Source: Histomonas meleagridis (lineage: Eukaryota; Parabasalia; Tritrichomonadida; Dientamoebidae). From it: 64,000 nucleotides of DNA. The notes below the pieces were generated by a model. That model saw only the letters and a program-made list of their open reading frames with translations. It was not told the origin of the DNA and made no database searches. Each line of letters opens with the position of its first letter. The first letter of the stretch is position 1. The DNA lies in contig WSYJ01000160.1 in assembly GCA_020186115.1 (NCBI GenBank), positions 92,529 through 156,528 on the forward strand. Direction: 5' to 3'. Of this stretch, positions 18,907 through 28,993 are shown in pieces. The position numbers were made by a program, and so were the translations under genes.

Positions 18907-20835
18907 TTTAGCATTGATATCAATTCCTTTTTGTTCAAGAAGCAATTTAGCTATTTCTATATTACCTTTTTCAGTTGCCTTTATAAGTGCTGTATAAAAT
19001 AATGAAAATATTTTCCAAGTTTTATTTTAAAACATCAAATTATTTATTCAAAAAATCATTTTGAGCATTAATTTCAAGTCCCTCTTGACTTATAATATAT
19101 TTTACTATTTCTTTATTACCATACTCTGTTGCCCAAATTAGTGATGTATCAAATTTTCTAATTTAACACCAGAAGAGAATTCAATTTCTTTATGAACAAG
19201 AAGCAATTTAATTATTTCAATACATTCATTTTGAGCTGCTAATCTTAATGCTGAAAAAAATTATTTGAAAAAACGCCAATGATTAAAAGAAAATTCTAAA
19301 AAATTAAAATAAAAATCCAATTTTAAAAAGAGAAATTTATAGTATTAACATCAATTCCTTTTTGACTTAGAAGTAATTTAACAATTTCAGTATGACCATT
19401 TTTTGATGCTAATCAAAGTGCTGTATTAAATTTTATAATTATGTTTTAAATATATCTTTAAAATTCTGAATAATAAAAACAATTAATTTTTATATAAATA
19501 AAATATTTTTTCCATTTATTTTGATTCCTTTTTGCTTGAGTAAAAAATTAACAATATTATAAAAACCTTCACCACAAGAAACAATCAGAGCTGTATTAAA
19601 TTAAAAAAATAATTTCTAATATAATTTATTAAGCAATAAACCAAAGAAATATAGTTTAAAAAACATAAAAATATATTTTTAATATTAACATCAATTCCTT
19701 GTTTAAGAATGTATTTAACAAATTCAATATTCCCTGATTGTGCAGCTTTTACTAAAATATGTTTTGGAAATTGTGTTCCTTTAGAGATATATAAAAAAAA
19801 GAAAAATATTCCCATATTCAGCAGCATTACAAAATAGATCATCCATCTTTAATCCTTTTCCTTCCAAAAAAGAAAGTATTTCATAATTATCTGATGCTAC
19901 ACATTTAATTCCTAATTCTTCTAAATTCCTAATTTCACTAATTTTATTTTCATAAAGATAATAAAAGATATCATTTCGATGAAATTTAATTGCTGTTTCA
20001 TATGCTTCATAAAAATTTGATTGATTTTGTTCACATAAATGATTGATTTCTTCATTTCCACCTGCAATTGCATATTGACCTGTATTTTTTACTTTTGCAC
20101 CATTCACAAGTAAATATTTAAAACATTTAATTGATGAAAAAAATGCTGCATAATCATTTAATGTAACATTTCTTTGATTTATAAAATCACATCTTTCATA
20201 AAGAGATCGTTCAATTGTTTGATTGAAATCAAAATTTGTTTGCGATGATATTTCTTGAAGTTTTTCTATTTCATCATTTCGAATTATTTTTGCAATTTCA
20301 CTTGGATTATGCCCTTCTTTAATTAATTTCTTATGTAATTCCCAATCATTCTTTGATAGTTCATTAATATTACTAAAGAATTTTTCATATAATATATCAT
20401 AAATATTATTTTTTAGAGAACTAATGTACTGTTTTAATACATTGAATTAAATCATTTGTTTTGTAATGAGCAAAATATAAGTTTTTTATGTTTTTTACAA
20501 AATTGGAATTGATATGATTTCGTTCAATAAACATTTCTAAAAGATAATCTGATTCAAAGGTTTTAATACGAACAAGAAAATTTGCGAAAATATTGATTAT
20601 TCGCTTAGAGAACTTTACTGAGAATGTTTGAATAAATTGAATATATATATTGATGTCTTTCTTTTGAGAAATAAAAGATGAATATAAAATTCTACTTAAA
20701 ATTAATATAAACGATTGATGAAAATTTGGATCAACCAACCCTTTTACTAATTCGACTGATTCATTTATATTTTCCTGGCTTATTTTCCAAACAATAAGCC
20801 TATCACAAAATTTAGATGAAATATTAACAGATTGT

Positions 20836-21206
20836 CAAAATGATATAGAATACTTAGGGATAAATAAGCAAACTGATAGGGAAGAGCTTACTAGTACTTT
20901 TTTTTCAAAGAAAAGTACACCACTATATATAAATATATTTTGTATGATGAAATACAATAATAGTATTAATATGTTATTTCACATATTTTCTCTGTTTATT
21001 GTCATTGAATTTATATGTTAATTTTGAAAACATAAGGCATTTGAACCAACTATTGATTTTAAAAAACAAAAATCATTCACAAATTTTGAATTCACTAAAA
21101 ACAAAACGAAAAGTTTGAAATAAATACAATTTTTATTATTTGGTATATGAAAAGCAAAATAATAAATTCAAGTATCACCTGGAATGACTTGTTAAATAAT
21201 CCTATT
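20836..21206. other. intergenic region
   Basis: AT-rich sequence between the 5' end of locus B and the 3' end of the first BspA-like gene. I see nothing else. Confidence 0.4.
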
Positions 21207-23204
21207 TCAAATATTAGACAACACATTATCTTCATTAAAGTCTGCTGCGAAAGGATCTTCATCAATATTATTTAGTGAACTATTATTATAATGATTAATT
21301 TCATAATCAGGTTGTTCAACTTCGCATGCTTCATTATTTGATTCGACATTTGCTTGTTTCTTATTACGTTTAATAATAACAAAAATCATAAATAACAAAA
21401 CAACAATAATTACAACAATAACAACACAAACAATGATAATAATTAATGTTGTGTTACTATTTCCATTTGGCGTTTCTTGTTTATAAAACAAAGTGAAAAA
21501 GTTGGAATAATATTCCACATAAGAATAATAAATAACTACTGTGAATTCATAATAAATAAAATATGTATTAATATAAGTATACGTCAAATCGTTCATTGTC
21601 AATAAAAATGTATTTGATAAAAACGAACTGTAAACAACTGTTTCTGTTAATGATAAACTATGTGTTAAAATATAAGAACTTGAATAAGTTATTTCAAGAT
21701 CAAATGATTCTGTTAATACAAATGTATTTGACTGTGAATATGTATTTGATTGTGTATATGAATTTGATTGTGTATATGAATTTGATTGTGTATATGAATT
21801 TGATTGAGTAAAAGTGTTTGAATGAGTTTTCGATTCTGAAAATGTGTTTGAGTTTGAAAATGTTTTTGATTCTGTAAATGTTATTGTCGGCGGGAGGCAT
21901 TCATCAAGAGTTGTTAATGATATATCAAAAATTCCAAATGTTTCATCGCTATATTTTTCTGATACCATAACATTAGATGCATGAACATCAGTAAATGCAC
22001 CAGATGCTATTATTCTTGGTGCACTTTCTCCACTAAAATAAATACATGTGAGAGAATTGCAATTTCCAAATGCTTGTTCATTAATACTATCAACATTTGC
22101 ATTAAGATAAATTGTTTTTAAATTAGTGCTTCCATAAAATGCATAAATATTAATTATAGTAACACTTTCACCAAATGAAACTGTTTCTAAATTCGGACTT
22201 GAAAAAAATGATCGTGAATTAATAGAATTTACTGTATTTGATATGTTGAATGTTTTTGTTAAATTTCCTACTGGATAACTAATTAATTCTGTGATATCTT
22301 TATTATATAAAACTCCATCGTTATTTAAATTAGCATAATTCTTATTATTACTATTAACATTAATAAATTTAAGATTTGTGCATCCTGAAAATGGACTTGT
22401 TGATATACTAGTAACAGTGCTTGGAATATTGATATACAATAGACTAGTGCACGATTGGAAAGCATATAATCCAATTGTCTCCAAACCTTCTTCAAGTGTT
22501 ATTTCTACAATACCAGTACAACTTAAAAATGCATTCTGACCAAGGGAAGTGACTGTTTTAGGAATTGTGAAATTTACTAATGAAACGCAATTAGCAAAAA
22601 AAGAATCAGGAATTGTCGTCAACGAATTTTCTTCAAGAATTACTGTTTGAAGTTCAGTGCATCCACTAAATACACTGTTACCAACGTTAGTGACTGTAAT
22701 TGGAATTGATATACTTTTTAACATAATACAACCATTAAATACACTTTCTGAAATTGTAACCAAGCCTTCTTGAAGAATTACTTTTTCAAGACTAGTACAC
22801 CCACGAAATGCACCCATACCAAGGCTAGTGACTGAACTTGGAAGTGAAATATTTGTTAATGAAGTACACTCTTGAATTGCATTGTTTGAAATCATCTCTA
22901 AATTATTCCCAAATTCAATATAACATAATTGATAACAACGATAAAATGCTTTTTCATTAATTGTAATGACTGAATCTCCAATCGTTGCTGTTAATAAAGC
23001 CCATGTGGTAAATGCACTGGCATTAATTTCTTGTACATTATTTATTGTAACATGTTTGGTAACATTTTTATAATCATTTGTAAAATCGCTTGGTTGAGTT
23101 ATTAGAAGTGTTTCTGTTTCATAATTAAAATATTGAAACGTATTTGTAAAGAATAATACAAAAATTAATGTCTTAAATTTATAATTATTGTTGGAATAAT
23201 TCAT
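21207..23204 (-). CDS. BspA-like leucine-rich-repeat surface protein 1
   Basis: The protein has about 665 residues from ATG 23204: a hydrophobic signal sequence, then about 13 TpLRR repeats of roughly 23 residues with the BspA pattern ('AF.GCTSL..I.IPSTVTSIG', 'AFQSCTSLLYINIPSTVTSI'). A Ser/Thr-rich stalk follows with tandem 'TQSN(S/T)Y' units, then one membrane span ('IIIIVCVVIVVIIVVLLFMIF') and a cytosolic tail. The tail includes 'DPFAADF', which resembles DPF endocytic-adaptor motifs. BspA-like proteins are the largest surface-protein family of trichomonads and are linked to adhesion. The same frame stays open to ATG 23654, which would add 150 residues with two hydrophobic stretches; I prefer 23204 because the signal sequence then sits at the N-terminus, as in its two relatives here. 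Confidence 0.85.
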   Translation of the reverse strand: MNYSNNNYKFKTLIFVLFFTNTFQYFNYETETLLITQPSDFTNDYKNVTKHVTINNVQEINASAFTTWALLTATIGDSVITINEKAFYRCYQLCYIEFGNNLEMISNNAIQECTSLTNISLPSSVTSLGMGAFRGCTSLEKVILQEGLVTISESVFNGCIMLKSISIPITVTNVGNSVFSGCTELQTVILEENSLTTIPDSFFANCVSLVNFTIPKTVTSLGQNAFLSCTGIVEITLEEGLETIGLYAFQSCTSLLYINIPSTVTSISTSPFSGCTNLKFINVNSNNKNYANLNNDGVLYNKDITELISYPVGNLTKTFNISNTVNSINSRSFFSSPNLETVSFGESVTIINIYAFYGSTNLKTIYLNANVDSINEQAFGNCNSLTCIYFSGESAPRIIASGAFTDVHASNVMVSEKYSDETFGIFDISLTTLDECLPPTITFTESKTFSNSNTFSESKTHSNTFTQSNSYTQSNSYTQSNSYTQSNTYSQSNTFVLTESFDLEITYSSSYILTHSLSLTETVVYSSFLSNTFLLTMNDLTYTYINTYFIYYEFTVVIYYSYVEYYSNFFTLFYKQETPNGNSNTTLIIIIVCVVIVVIIVVLLFMIFVIIKRNKKQANVESNNEACEVEQPDYEINHYNNSSLNNIDEDPFAADFNEDNVLSNI
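21727..21816 (-). repeat. 18-bp coding minisatellite in BspA stalk 1
   Basis: Five tandem 18-bp units (plus-strand form TTTGATTGTGTATATGAA, variable at a few bases) encode the repeated six-residue stalk unit. The same unit type occurs in the BspA-like gene near 43.7 kb. Confidence 0.85.
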
Positions 23205-24425
23205 TGAAGATATTAAATTGAAAATGTATTTATGTATACACAACAAAATATAAATTGATGAACATAAAAACAAAATAAATTTTGTGAAAGAAAAACTAGC
23301 AAAGAAATGCATGTATGAAATAAGGTTCTTTTGTTTATAAATATGTAAATTTATATATAAGGTTTCATTAATTATAAAAGGTTCTTTGTAAAAAGTTTGG
23401 TGCTCTATGTTCGATGTTACAAAAAAAATTCTGTGATATATCCATTTATTTAACATACAAGGCATATGTTTGTTCTGTATTCCTATAAGCTTCGTAATTT
23501 TTTTATATAGAATTTGATGAAATTTTACATCTGAATTGATTTCATGTTTATTATATATCACATAAGAAGCATGAATACTACAAACTAGAATCACTGTCAT
23601 CGCTAATTGATGAAAAATTGATATCAAAGTTGTATTATCACTGGGTTTTAGCATTGTAAGTTCTGTTTTGCTTTTCAGCGCGCCATATTCAAAAAGCGCA
23701 AAAACGATGCATTGAAAAATTGTATTTGAATAAACCGATAATTATTTACCCAAATAAATATTCAATTTAGTGTAATATTCAAAAAGTGAAAATTTCCCAG
23801 ACTTATGAAAAGTGGCAATAGTTACGAACTCAATGAGATAAAACTTGCAAAGAAAATCATGATTTTTTTTTGACTGCACCTTCTGGATTAACTTTCCCAA
23901 GATCTCATAATTTTTGTAAATTTTTATTTATTTTCGCACATTATGTATTATTAGATAACTTTTTTTTAAAATATGTTAACTATCTTACAAAAAGAATAAT
24001 AAACTTACCCTGCTATGTCATCATAACAAATTGTCAATTATAGATTCCTATGCTAATTTTAATGACGCCATCACATGTGAAACAAGCACATCACTAAAAA
24101 GATTGTAAATAAGTTTTGTGTTGTTTTGTTTGAGAAGCAAACATACCCGGACATATGCCGAATGACCTATTATTTTAGGGTTTGATCACATGAAAATTCA
24201 AGTCAAATACTTGAGGCATAAGGGAAAATTTCGAATTTTGAAGATTATAATTTTGTGCGGTTGATGGTAATTTGATAGTACCTCCCTGAAATTTTTTCGT
24301 TTCTGTATATTATCGCATTTAGACATTATTTTTTGCTTTCATGATTACGTCGAAAAGTTCAATTCATGTTCAAACAAAAATTGAATGTTTTATGAAAAAA
24401 CCGCTCTTATACAAATCGGCAGCAA
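23205..24425. other. intergenic region (including the possible N-terminal extension of BspA 1)
   Basis: From 23205 to 23654 the BspA 1 frame remains open but is probably 5' non-coding. From 23655 to 24425 the sequence is AT-rich with no recognisable gene. The upstream regions of BspA 1 and the glycosyltransferase gene face each other here. Confidence 0.45.
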
Positions 24426-25862
24426 ATGAAAACAACATATTTAGACAGGTTTCTCGATCTTTATACAACATCTCTCTCAATGATAATAGTTGGTGTCATA
24501 GCTGTTTTGCTTTTGGTGTTTGATAATGATCCACCTTTATTGCCTCTTCATCCACAATTTCCAACTGTCGATTGCAACCACATAGAACTCGTTAAATTAT
24601 CATCAGAAGGCTCAAGAATTAATGTATCACTACGTGTTAATAATTTCACACAATTTCCAAAAACATCAGCTCTTAAATTACTTCGTATTTTTAATCTAGT
24701 CGGTTCTTCTTTATCTGAATATCATTCTGAACAATTTTGGGATGTAATTTCGGATACTGAAAATATTTCTTTCTGCATCTTATCACAAATGGGAGGCAAA
24801 GTTCGTTCATCAGTTGTTTGTCAACAAAGAGTTCTTGGAGAAATTAACCATACTATCAATGATGTGAATGTTTTTCCTGTTGGTTGGTCAAGATCTCTCA
24901 AAAGCAATAATACTTCAATAGCAGATTTAAGAGACTTTTGTTATTCAAACAATACAATCATTTATTTCTCACAGCCGATTGCAATTTTTGCGCCATTTTT
25001 AGCAGCTCAAAATGACACAATCCAAATTCAAGTTGACAAATCATCAAGAGAAGTGTTTGCTTCAACACACCTAGACTTCACAAAACAGCATGTTCCTACG
25101 TTATTTATAACAGCAAACAACAAAGAACCATGGAGACAAATCATTGATGTTCTTTTACCAATTTATCATTTTATGAGGTCAACAAATTCTATACCACAAC
25201 TCTATCTCACCAGGAACCAAAATCATCTTCTTCAAAGCATTGGTAGAATTACGCAATCACCAATTTTGTTAAATGATACAAAAGGTTGTTTTGATGAAGG
25301 TCATTTTATTCGTTCAACCGGATCCATTCCACTTGACCTAAACGTTTCAAGTCATAACACTACAGAATCTAAATCCTTTGGCTCGCAATATCAATGGTTG
25401 TTTAGTTTGAAGCCAGATTTGATACATCATTTCAGAAGTTTATTTACGTCAAACACAAAAGTGTCAAACATCATCGTCGTCGACCGTTACAAAAAATATG
25501 CCAACATCATTGAGCAATTATACCCAGGTTATAGTGTCGTTAAAATCCCTAAAACTGAAAACGTTGCTGAGATTGCAGAATTAATGTCATCAGCTAAAGT
25601 TTTTATAAGTAGTCATTTATCAACAATGGTTTATGGGTTATTTTTGTCTAAAGATGCAACACTTGTAGAGATGCAACCAATAGGACGCGAGTGTACAAAC
25701 CATGGAAAGAAAATAGCAGAAAAAGTTGGATGCGGATATCATGCAATGATGAAAAAGTCTTGTAGATGTAGGTCATTAGAATGTTACTTCAGAAGAGTTC
25801 CAACATATAATGAAGTATCAGAAAAAGACTTTTCGTTCCTTAAGAAAATTCTTAACAAATGA
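24426..25862 (+). CDS. GT61/DUF563-like type II membrane glycosyltransferase
   Basis: The 478-residue protein has a short cytosolic N-terminus, one hydrophobic span (about residues 15-32) and a lumenal domain rich in N-glycosylation sequons, the layout of Golgi glycosyltransferases. The C-terminal region has 'NIIVVDRYKKYANI', 'IAELMSSAKVFISSHLSTMVYGLFL' and 'LVEMQP', which match the pattern of GT61/DUF563 enzymes (start of the last fold, the region of the family's HGA..N motif, and 'E..P'). The HGAG motif itself is replaced by 'SSHLST', so catalytic activity is uncertain. Likely role: surface glycan or glycoprotein assembly (inference). Confidence 0.7.
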   Translation: MKTTYLDRFLDLYTTSLSMIIVGVIAVLLLVFDNDPPLLPLHPQFPTVDCNHIELVKLSSEGSRINVSLRVNNFTQFPKTSALKLLRIFNLVGSSLSEYHSEQFWDVISDTENISFCILSQMGGKVRSSVVCQQRVLGEINHTINDVNVFPVGWSRSLKSNNTSIADLRDFCYSNNTIIYFSQPIAIFAPFLAAQNDTIQIQVDKSSREVFASTHLDFTKQHVPTLFITANNKEPWRQIIDVLLPIYHFMRSTNSIPQLYLTRNQNHLLQSIGRITQSPILLNDTKGCFDEGHFIRSTGSIPLDLNVSSHNTTESKSFGSQYQWLFSLKPDLIHHFRSLFTSNTKVSNIIVVDRYKKYANIIEQLYPGYSVVKIPKTENVAEIAELMSSAKVFISSHLSTMVYGLFLSKDATLVEMQPIGRECTNHGKKIAEKVGCGYHAMMKKSCRCRSLECYFRRVPTYNEVSEKDFSFLKKILNK

Positions 25863-26229
25863 ATAAATAAAATTGTAATACTTTTTTATGAAATTTAAAA
25901 GGCATGTGTGGAGTTAAAAATTCGTTTGCATTTAAATATTTTTCTATATAATATTCAGATTTTTGGCATGATAAATATAAGTATAGAAATTATTAGTACC
26001 CAAGGTTCATAAAATTTTAATTTGAAAACTTGATACCTCTTAATAATTTTAAGGAAATAATGGGTTCTTTTATTTTGTAATTGCTTTAGAAACAAGGTTC
26101 GATTAAAAAAAGGGTTCTTGGGATTAATCAATATAATCTTTTGAGAGAATGTACGTTAAAAACTCTGATTTCTGCAAAAAACGAACAGAAATTTGAGTTT
26201 ATAACCGTTTGTTTCAAATCACCAAAAAA
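25863..26229. other. intergenic region
   Basis: AT-rich gap with no gene seen. The stop codon of the glycosyltransferase runs into AATAAATAAAA, a likely poly(A) region. Confidence 0.4.
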
Positions 26230-27885
26230 ATGTTTCAACAATACGAGAAAATTAATGCGAATATATTCTTCACATTTCTTACTGTCGACCTAAAGCGTAG
26301 TATTGATAGTAAATTTTATATTTCTTTTGTACGAGGATCAACAAAATATTCAACCAATAAAATTCAATCTGATTCAGATCTATGTCTTCACTTCGACAAA
26401 ACATTTAAAATCAAGTGTACAATATTCATAGATAAGGATACAAAGAAAATTCGTCATAAAAAGATGCAAATTCTTCTTCACAGAATTTCTTCACCTAACA
26501 ACAGTAAGATTTATGGAGAAATCGCAATTGATTTAGCCAAAAATTATCAGCTTGGTGTTGTTGTAAATGAAGAAGTTGAAATGGAAAGCGGCCGTTCAAT
26601 TGCTCCTATTCTCAAATATACTTATAAAATAGTGCCTAATTCCGAATTTCTCAATCCAACTAATGATAAAAATGATCCATCACTTTTTGACGAACAATTT
26701 CCTAAAGTAAATTTTTCTGATTGGGATCAAACCGAAATTACATCTGATGGGGAATTTCTTAAACTCCGAAAATCACATCGATATAAACAAAATAAAAGCA
26801 ATATAACTCAACCTCAAATCCGTTCAATTCCAAATGAGCCCAAAAAAGATGATTTAAATACACTTTTTGAACTTACAAAAGAAATTCTCTCTACTGAATT
26901 CCCAATATTTAATGAACCTGTTTTTATTGATTCATCACATTCTTTACAAATACCACCATCTGTATTTCCTATATATTCTCTTATTCTTCATTCAGGTGTT
27001 TTGCTTCCATCTGCAAATGAAAATGAATTTATTGAATTTTCAGATAACTTTTTTGCACATTTATCAAATGCACCACTCTGTACAAATTGTAGCGATGAAA
27101 TGAGATTTATAAACATAATAATTTTAATATATTTAATAAAAGAAAACCCACAAAAAGAAATCCAAAATCAAGAACATGTAAATTATTTTATTGATAAACT
27201 TTGTATTCTTTTAAATAATCAAACTCGAGAAATTGTTCGCCCACTTCTTTCAAACTTTCGTATACTTTTTAATAGATTTAGTACTGCTAAATTTGATGTC
27301 GATCCACTTCTATGTGACTTTGAACAAGTTATTAATAGTATTTGTATGACTTTTTCATATACAAAATCATTTTGTATTTTTTTGTTTCAAGTTTTAATGT
27401 CACTTCTTGACGTGGAATTATCAAATAAAATTCTTAATAATCCATTAAGATTTTCATTTAGGAATTCGATTATATGGAACTCTTTTATAACTGCATTTGA
27501 GGCATTTAAAAAAATAGATTTAATCAGAATAAAACAAATTATTTCAACATTAGTAATGGCACCAAATATTTCGCAAGATCCAAATGATAGTGATTTAATT
27601 AAAAATATTTGTCCTGATTTAAATATCAATAATGTGATTTATATATTAAAAAATTATAATCCTGATGATATGTATAATGATTTGGTTTCTTGTAGAGAAT
27701 TCGCTAGATTAAGAAATATAGATTCAGATCAAATAAAAACTTATGAAAAAATTGAACCTGTTTATATAAAGATAAATGATTTTTATGAATTCTTTAATGA
27801 ATTCGATGCAAGCAATTGGAATAAAGGAAATTTGAATAATGTGTTAGAAATGTTCAAATTCTTAAAGCAATATACACCAAAGTAA
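26230..27885 (+). CDS. NT-type C2 domain protein
   Basis: The protein has 551 residues from ATG 26230; an in-frame TTG seven codons upstream is not preferred. Residues 10-150 fit the N-terminal C2 (NT-C2) domain of EEIG/EHBP1-type proteins: 'FYISFVRGSTKYSTNKI', then 'FKIKCTIF' and 'IYGEIAIDLAKNY', with the basic and hydrophobic spacing of that family. A polar linker follows and then a helical region (about 220-550) without recognised motifs, possibly a DIL-like fold as in related cytoskeletal adaptors. No signal or membrane span. NT-C2 proteins link membranes to actin or traffic regulators; that role is inferred. Confidence 0.7.
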   Translation: MFQQYEKINANIFFTFLTVDLKRSIDSKFYISFVRGSTKYSTNKIQSDSDLCLHFDKTFKIKCTIFIDKDTKKIRHKKMQILLHRISSPNNSKIYGEIAIDLAKNYQLGVVVNEEVEMESGRSIAPILKYTYKIVPNSEFLNPTNDKNDPSLFDEQFPKVNFSDWDQTEITSDGEFLKLRKSHRYKQNKSNITQPQIRSIPNEPKKDDLNTLFELTKEILSTEFPIFNEPVFIDSSHSLQIPPSVFPIYSLILHSGVLLPSANENEFIEFSDNFFAHLSNAPLCTNCSDEMRFINIIILIYLIKENPQKEIQNQEHVNYFIDKLCILLNNQTREIVRPLLSNFRILFNRFSTAKFDVDPLLCDFEQVINSICMTFSYTKSFCIFLFQVLMSLLDVELSNKILNNPLRFSFRNSIIWNSFITAFEAFKKIDLIRIKQIISTLVMAPNISQDPNDSDLIKNICPDLNINNVIYILKNYNPDDMYNDLVSCREFARLRNIDSDQIKTYEKIEPVYIKINDFYEFFNEFDASNWNKGNLNNVLEMFKFLKQYTPK

Positions 27886-28046
27886 ATAAAAATAGAACTT
27901 AAAGCAAAATTTTTTATTCTAAGGAAATTCCCAAAATATCAAATCCTTAAATTGTTTTTTATTTTTAGAAGGGTTTTTCTTAAAAAACATTAGAAATTTG
28001 ATAAAATGAAAAACGTTAAATTTTTAAACGTACAAAAAACAAGAAA

Positions 28047-28835
28047 ATGAAGCGTTTAAACATCCCGAAAGGCAAAAAATTTGCCCCAAAAGTTCCTGAA
28101 GAAGAACTAAATGAAAGAACAGAAGAGCGTGTAGCTGAATGCGGAGTAGGTAATGCAATTCAAGCAATGTATACATGCGAGATTTCGAAAAATGTTGTCG
28201 GATCAAAGAATCCCGTTTTTAAATCTATACAACCTCAAGTCAAGCAAAGGAACACAAATTCATGGAATACAGCTTTCATTATTGCAATAAAATATCTTCA
28301 ACAATACCAAATGAACACAACTCTCGAAACTATACAATGCGAAACAGCAAAAAGAAAATTTAATTTAAACAACAGTTTTATTGGAACACAAAAAACTTCC
28401 AATTTTTTGGCGGATTTAATTCATCGACAAATTAACTCCAGAGAATCTTTTGATACCAAAGTTAAACAATTTGTAAAAGAAGAGCACCTTGACGAAGTGC
28501 AAAATAACCCTTCATACAACTCTATATTACCAAGTCGAAACAAATCAATCAAAACTTACGATTCACCTATGAAAACAAAAGAAAAAGCAAGTAAACCGTT
28601 TGCTAAAGCAAATGCGTCACCAGTAGAGCTCCATTATAAAAACCACGAAGAAGAAGATTTTGTTGTAACATTTGGAAAACATGAAAATTACAGTGAAGAA
28701 CATAATACACTCGATGAAATTGACAACGAAGATGATTTTGATGTGGAAAATACGAAAATAGATCACGAACAAATATCTGATGTTGACGAGTTTGATGATT
28801 TTCAAATTGATGATATTGACCTTGGAGATGAATAA
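28047..28835 (+). CDS. LisH-like protein with acidic tail
   Basis: The 262-residue protein has a basic N-terminus (1-20) and a LisH-like helix near residues 76-103 ('NTAFIIAIKYLQQYQMNTTLETI'), the dimerisation motif of many centrosomal and cytoskeletal proteins. A polar linker with SP sites follows, then a strongly acidic C-terminus (Asp/Glu rich from about 205). FOP-like basal-body proteins share the LisH-plus-charged-linker layout, but the match is too weak to name. There is no membrane signal. Confidence 0.6.
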   Translation: MKRLNIPKGKKFAPKVPEEELNERTEERVAECGVGNAIQAMYTCEISKNVVGSKNPVFKSIQPQVKQRNTNSWNTAFIIAIKYLQQYQMNTTLETIQCETAKRKFNLNNSFIGTQKTSNFLADLIHRQINSRESFDTKVKQFVKEEHLDEVQNNPSYNSILPSRNKSIKTYDSPMKTKEKASKPFAKANASPVELHYKNHEEEDFVVTFGKHENYSEEHNTLDEIDNEDDFDVENTKIDHEQISDVDEFDDFQIDDIDLGDE

Positions 28836-28993
28836 CTCCGAGCCATCATTCATGACTGTTTATACGTTTGGAAATAAAGTGATATGTGAATAAACAAATA
28901 TTTTTATATAAATTGCAAAATCTGTGACGGTTATTCTCTTTCAATGAAATGTTATGTGAAATTTCACACATTGTAATAAAAAGATAAAAAAAA

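Larger units (their letters stand above)
18045..20835 (-). pseudogene. DUF3447-ankyrin locus B, decayed, with about ten ankyrin-spacer units
   Basis: Read on the minus strand, this is a longer relative of loci A and C. The N-terminal helical part lacks an in-frame ATG. The frame breaks near 20430, and the DUF3447 core ('NINELSKNDWELHKKLI', 'YAAFFSSIKC', 'AIAGGNEEI') runs to a second break in an A-run near 19795. About ten ankyrin segments follow, each separated by a spacer. Some segments carry stops (TAA at 18406-18408; a TGA in the segment near 19590). The last ankyrin segment runs to a clean TAA at 18045-18047 after a unique tail ending in 'NNES'. Frame breaks plus internal stops suggest a pseudogene; the homopolymer break could also be an assembly error. 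Confidence 0.7.

Noticed and set aside
23205-23654. 150-residue N-terminal extension of BspA 1
   Set aside because: It would put the signal sequence in the interior; the two related genes start directly at the signal sequence. Kept only as an alternative.
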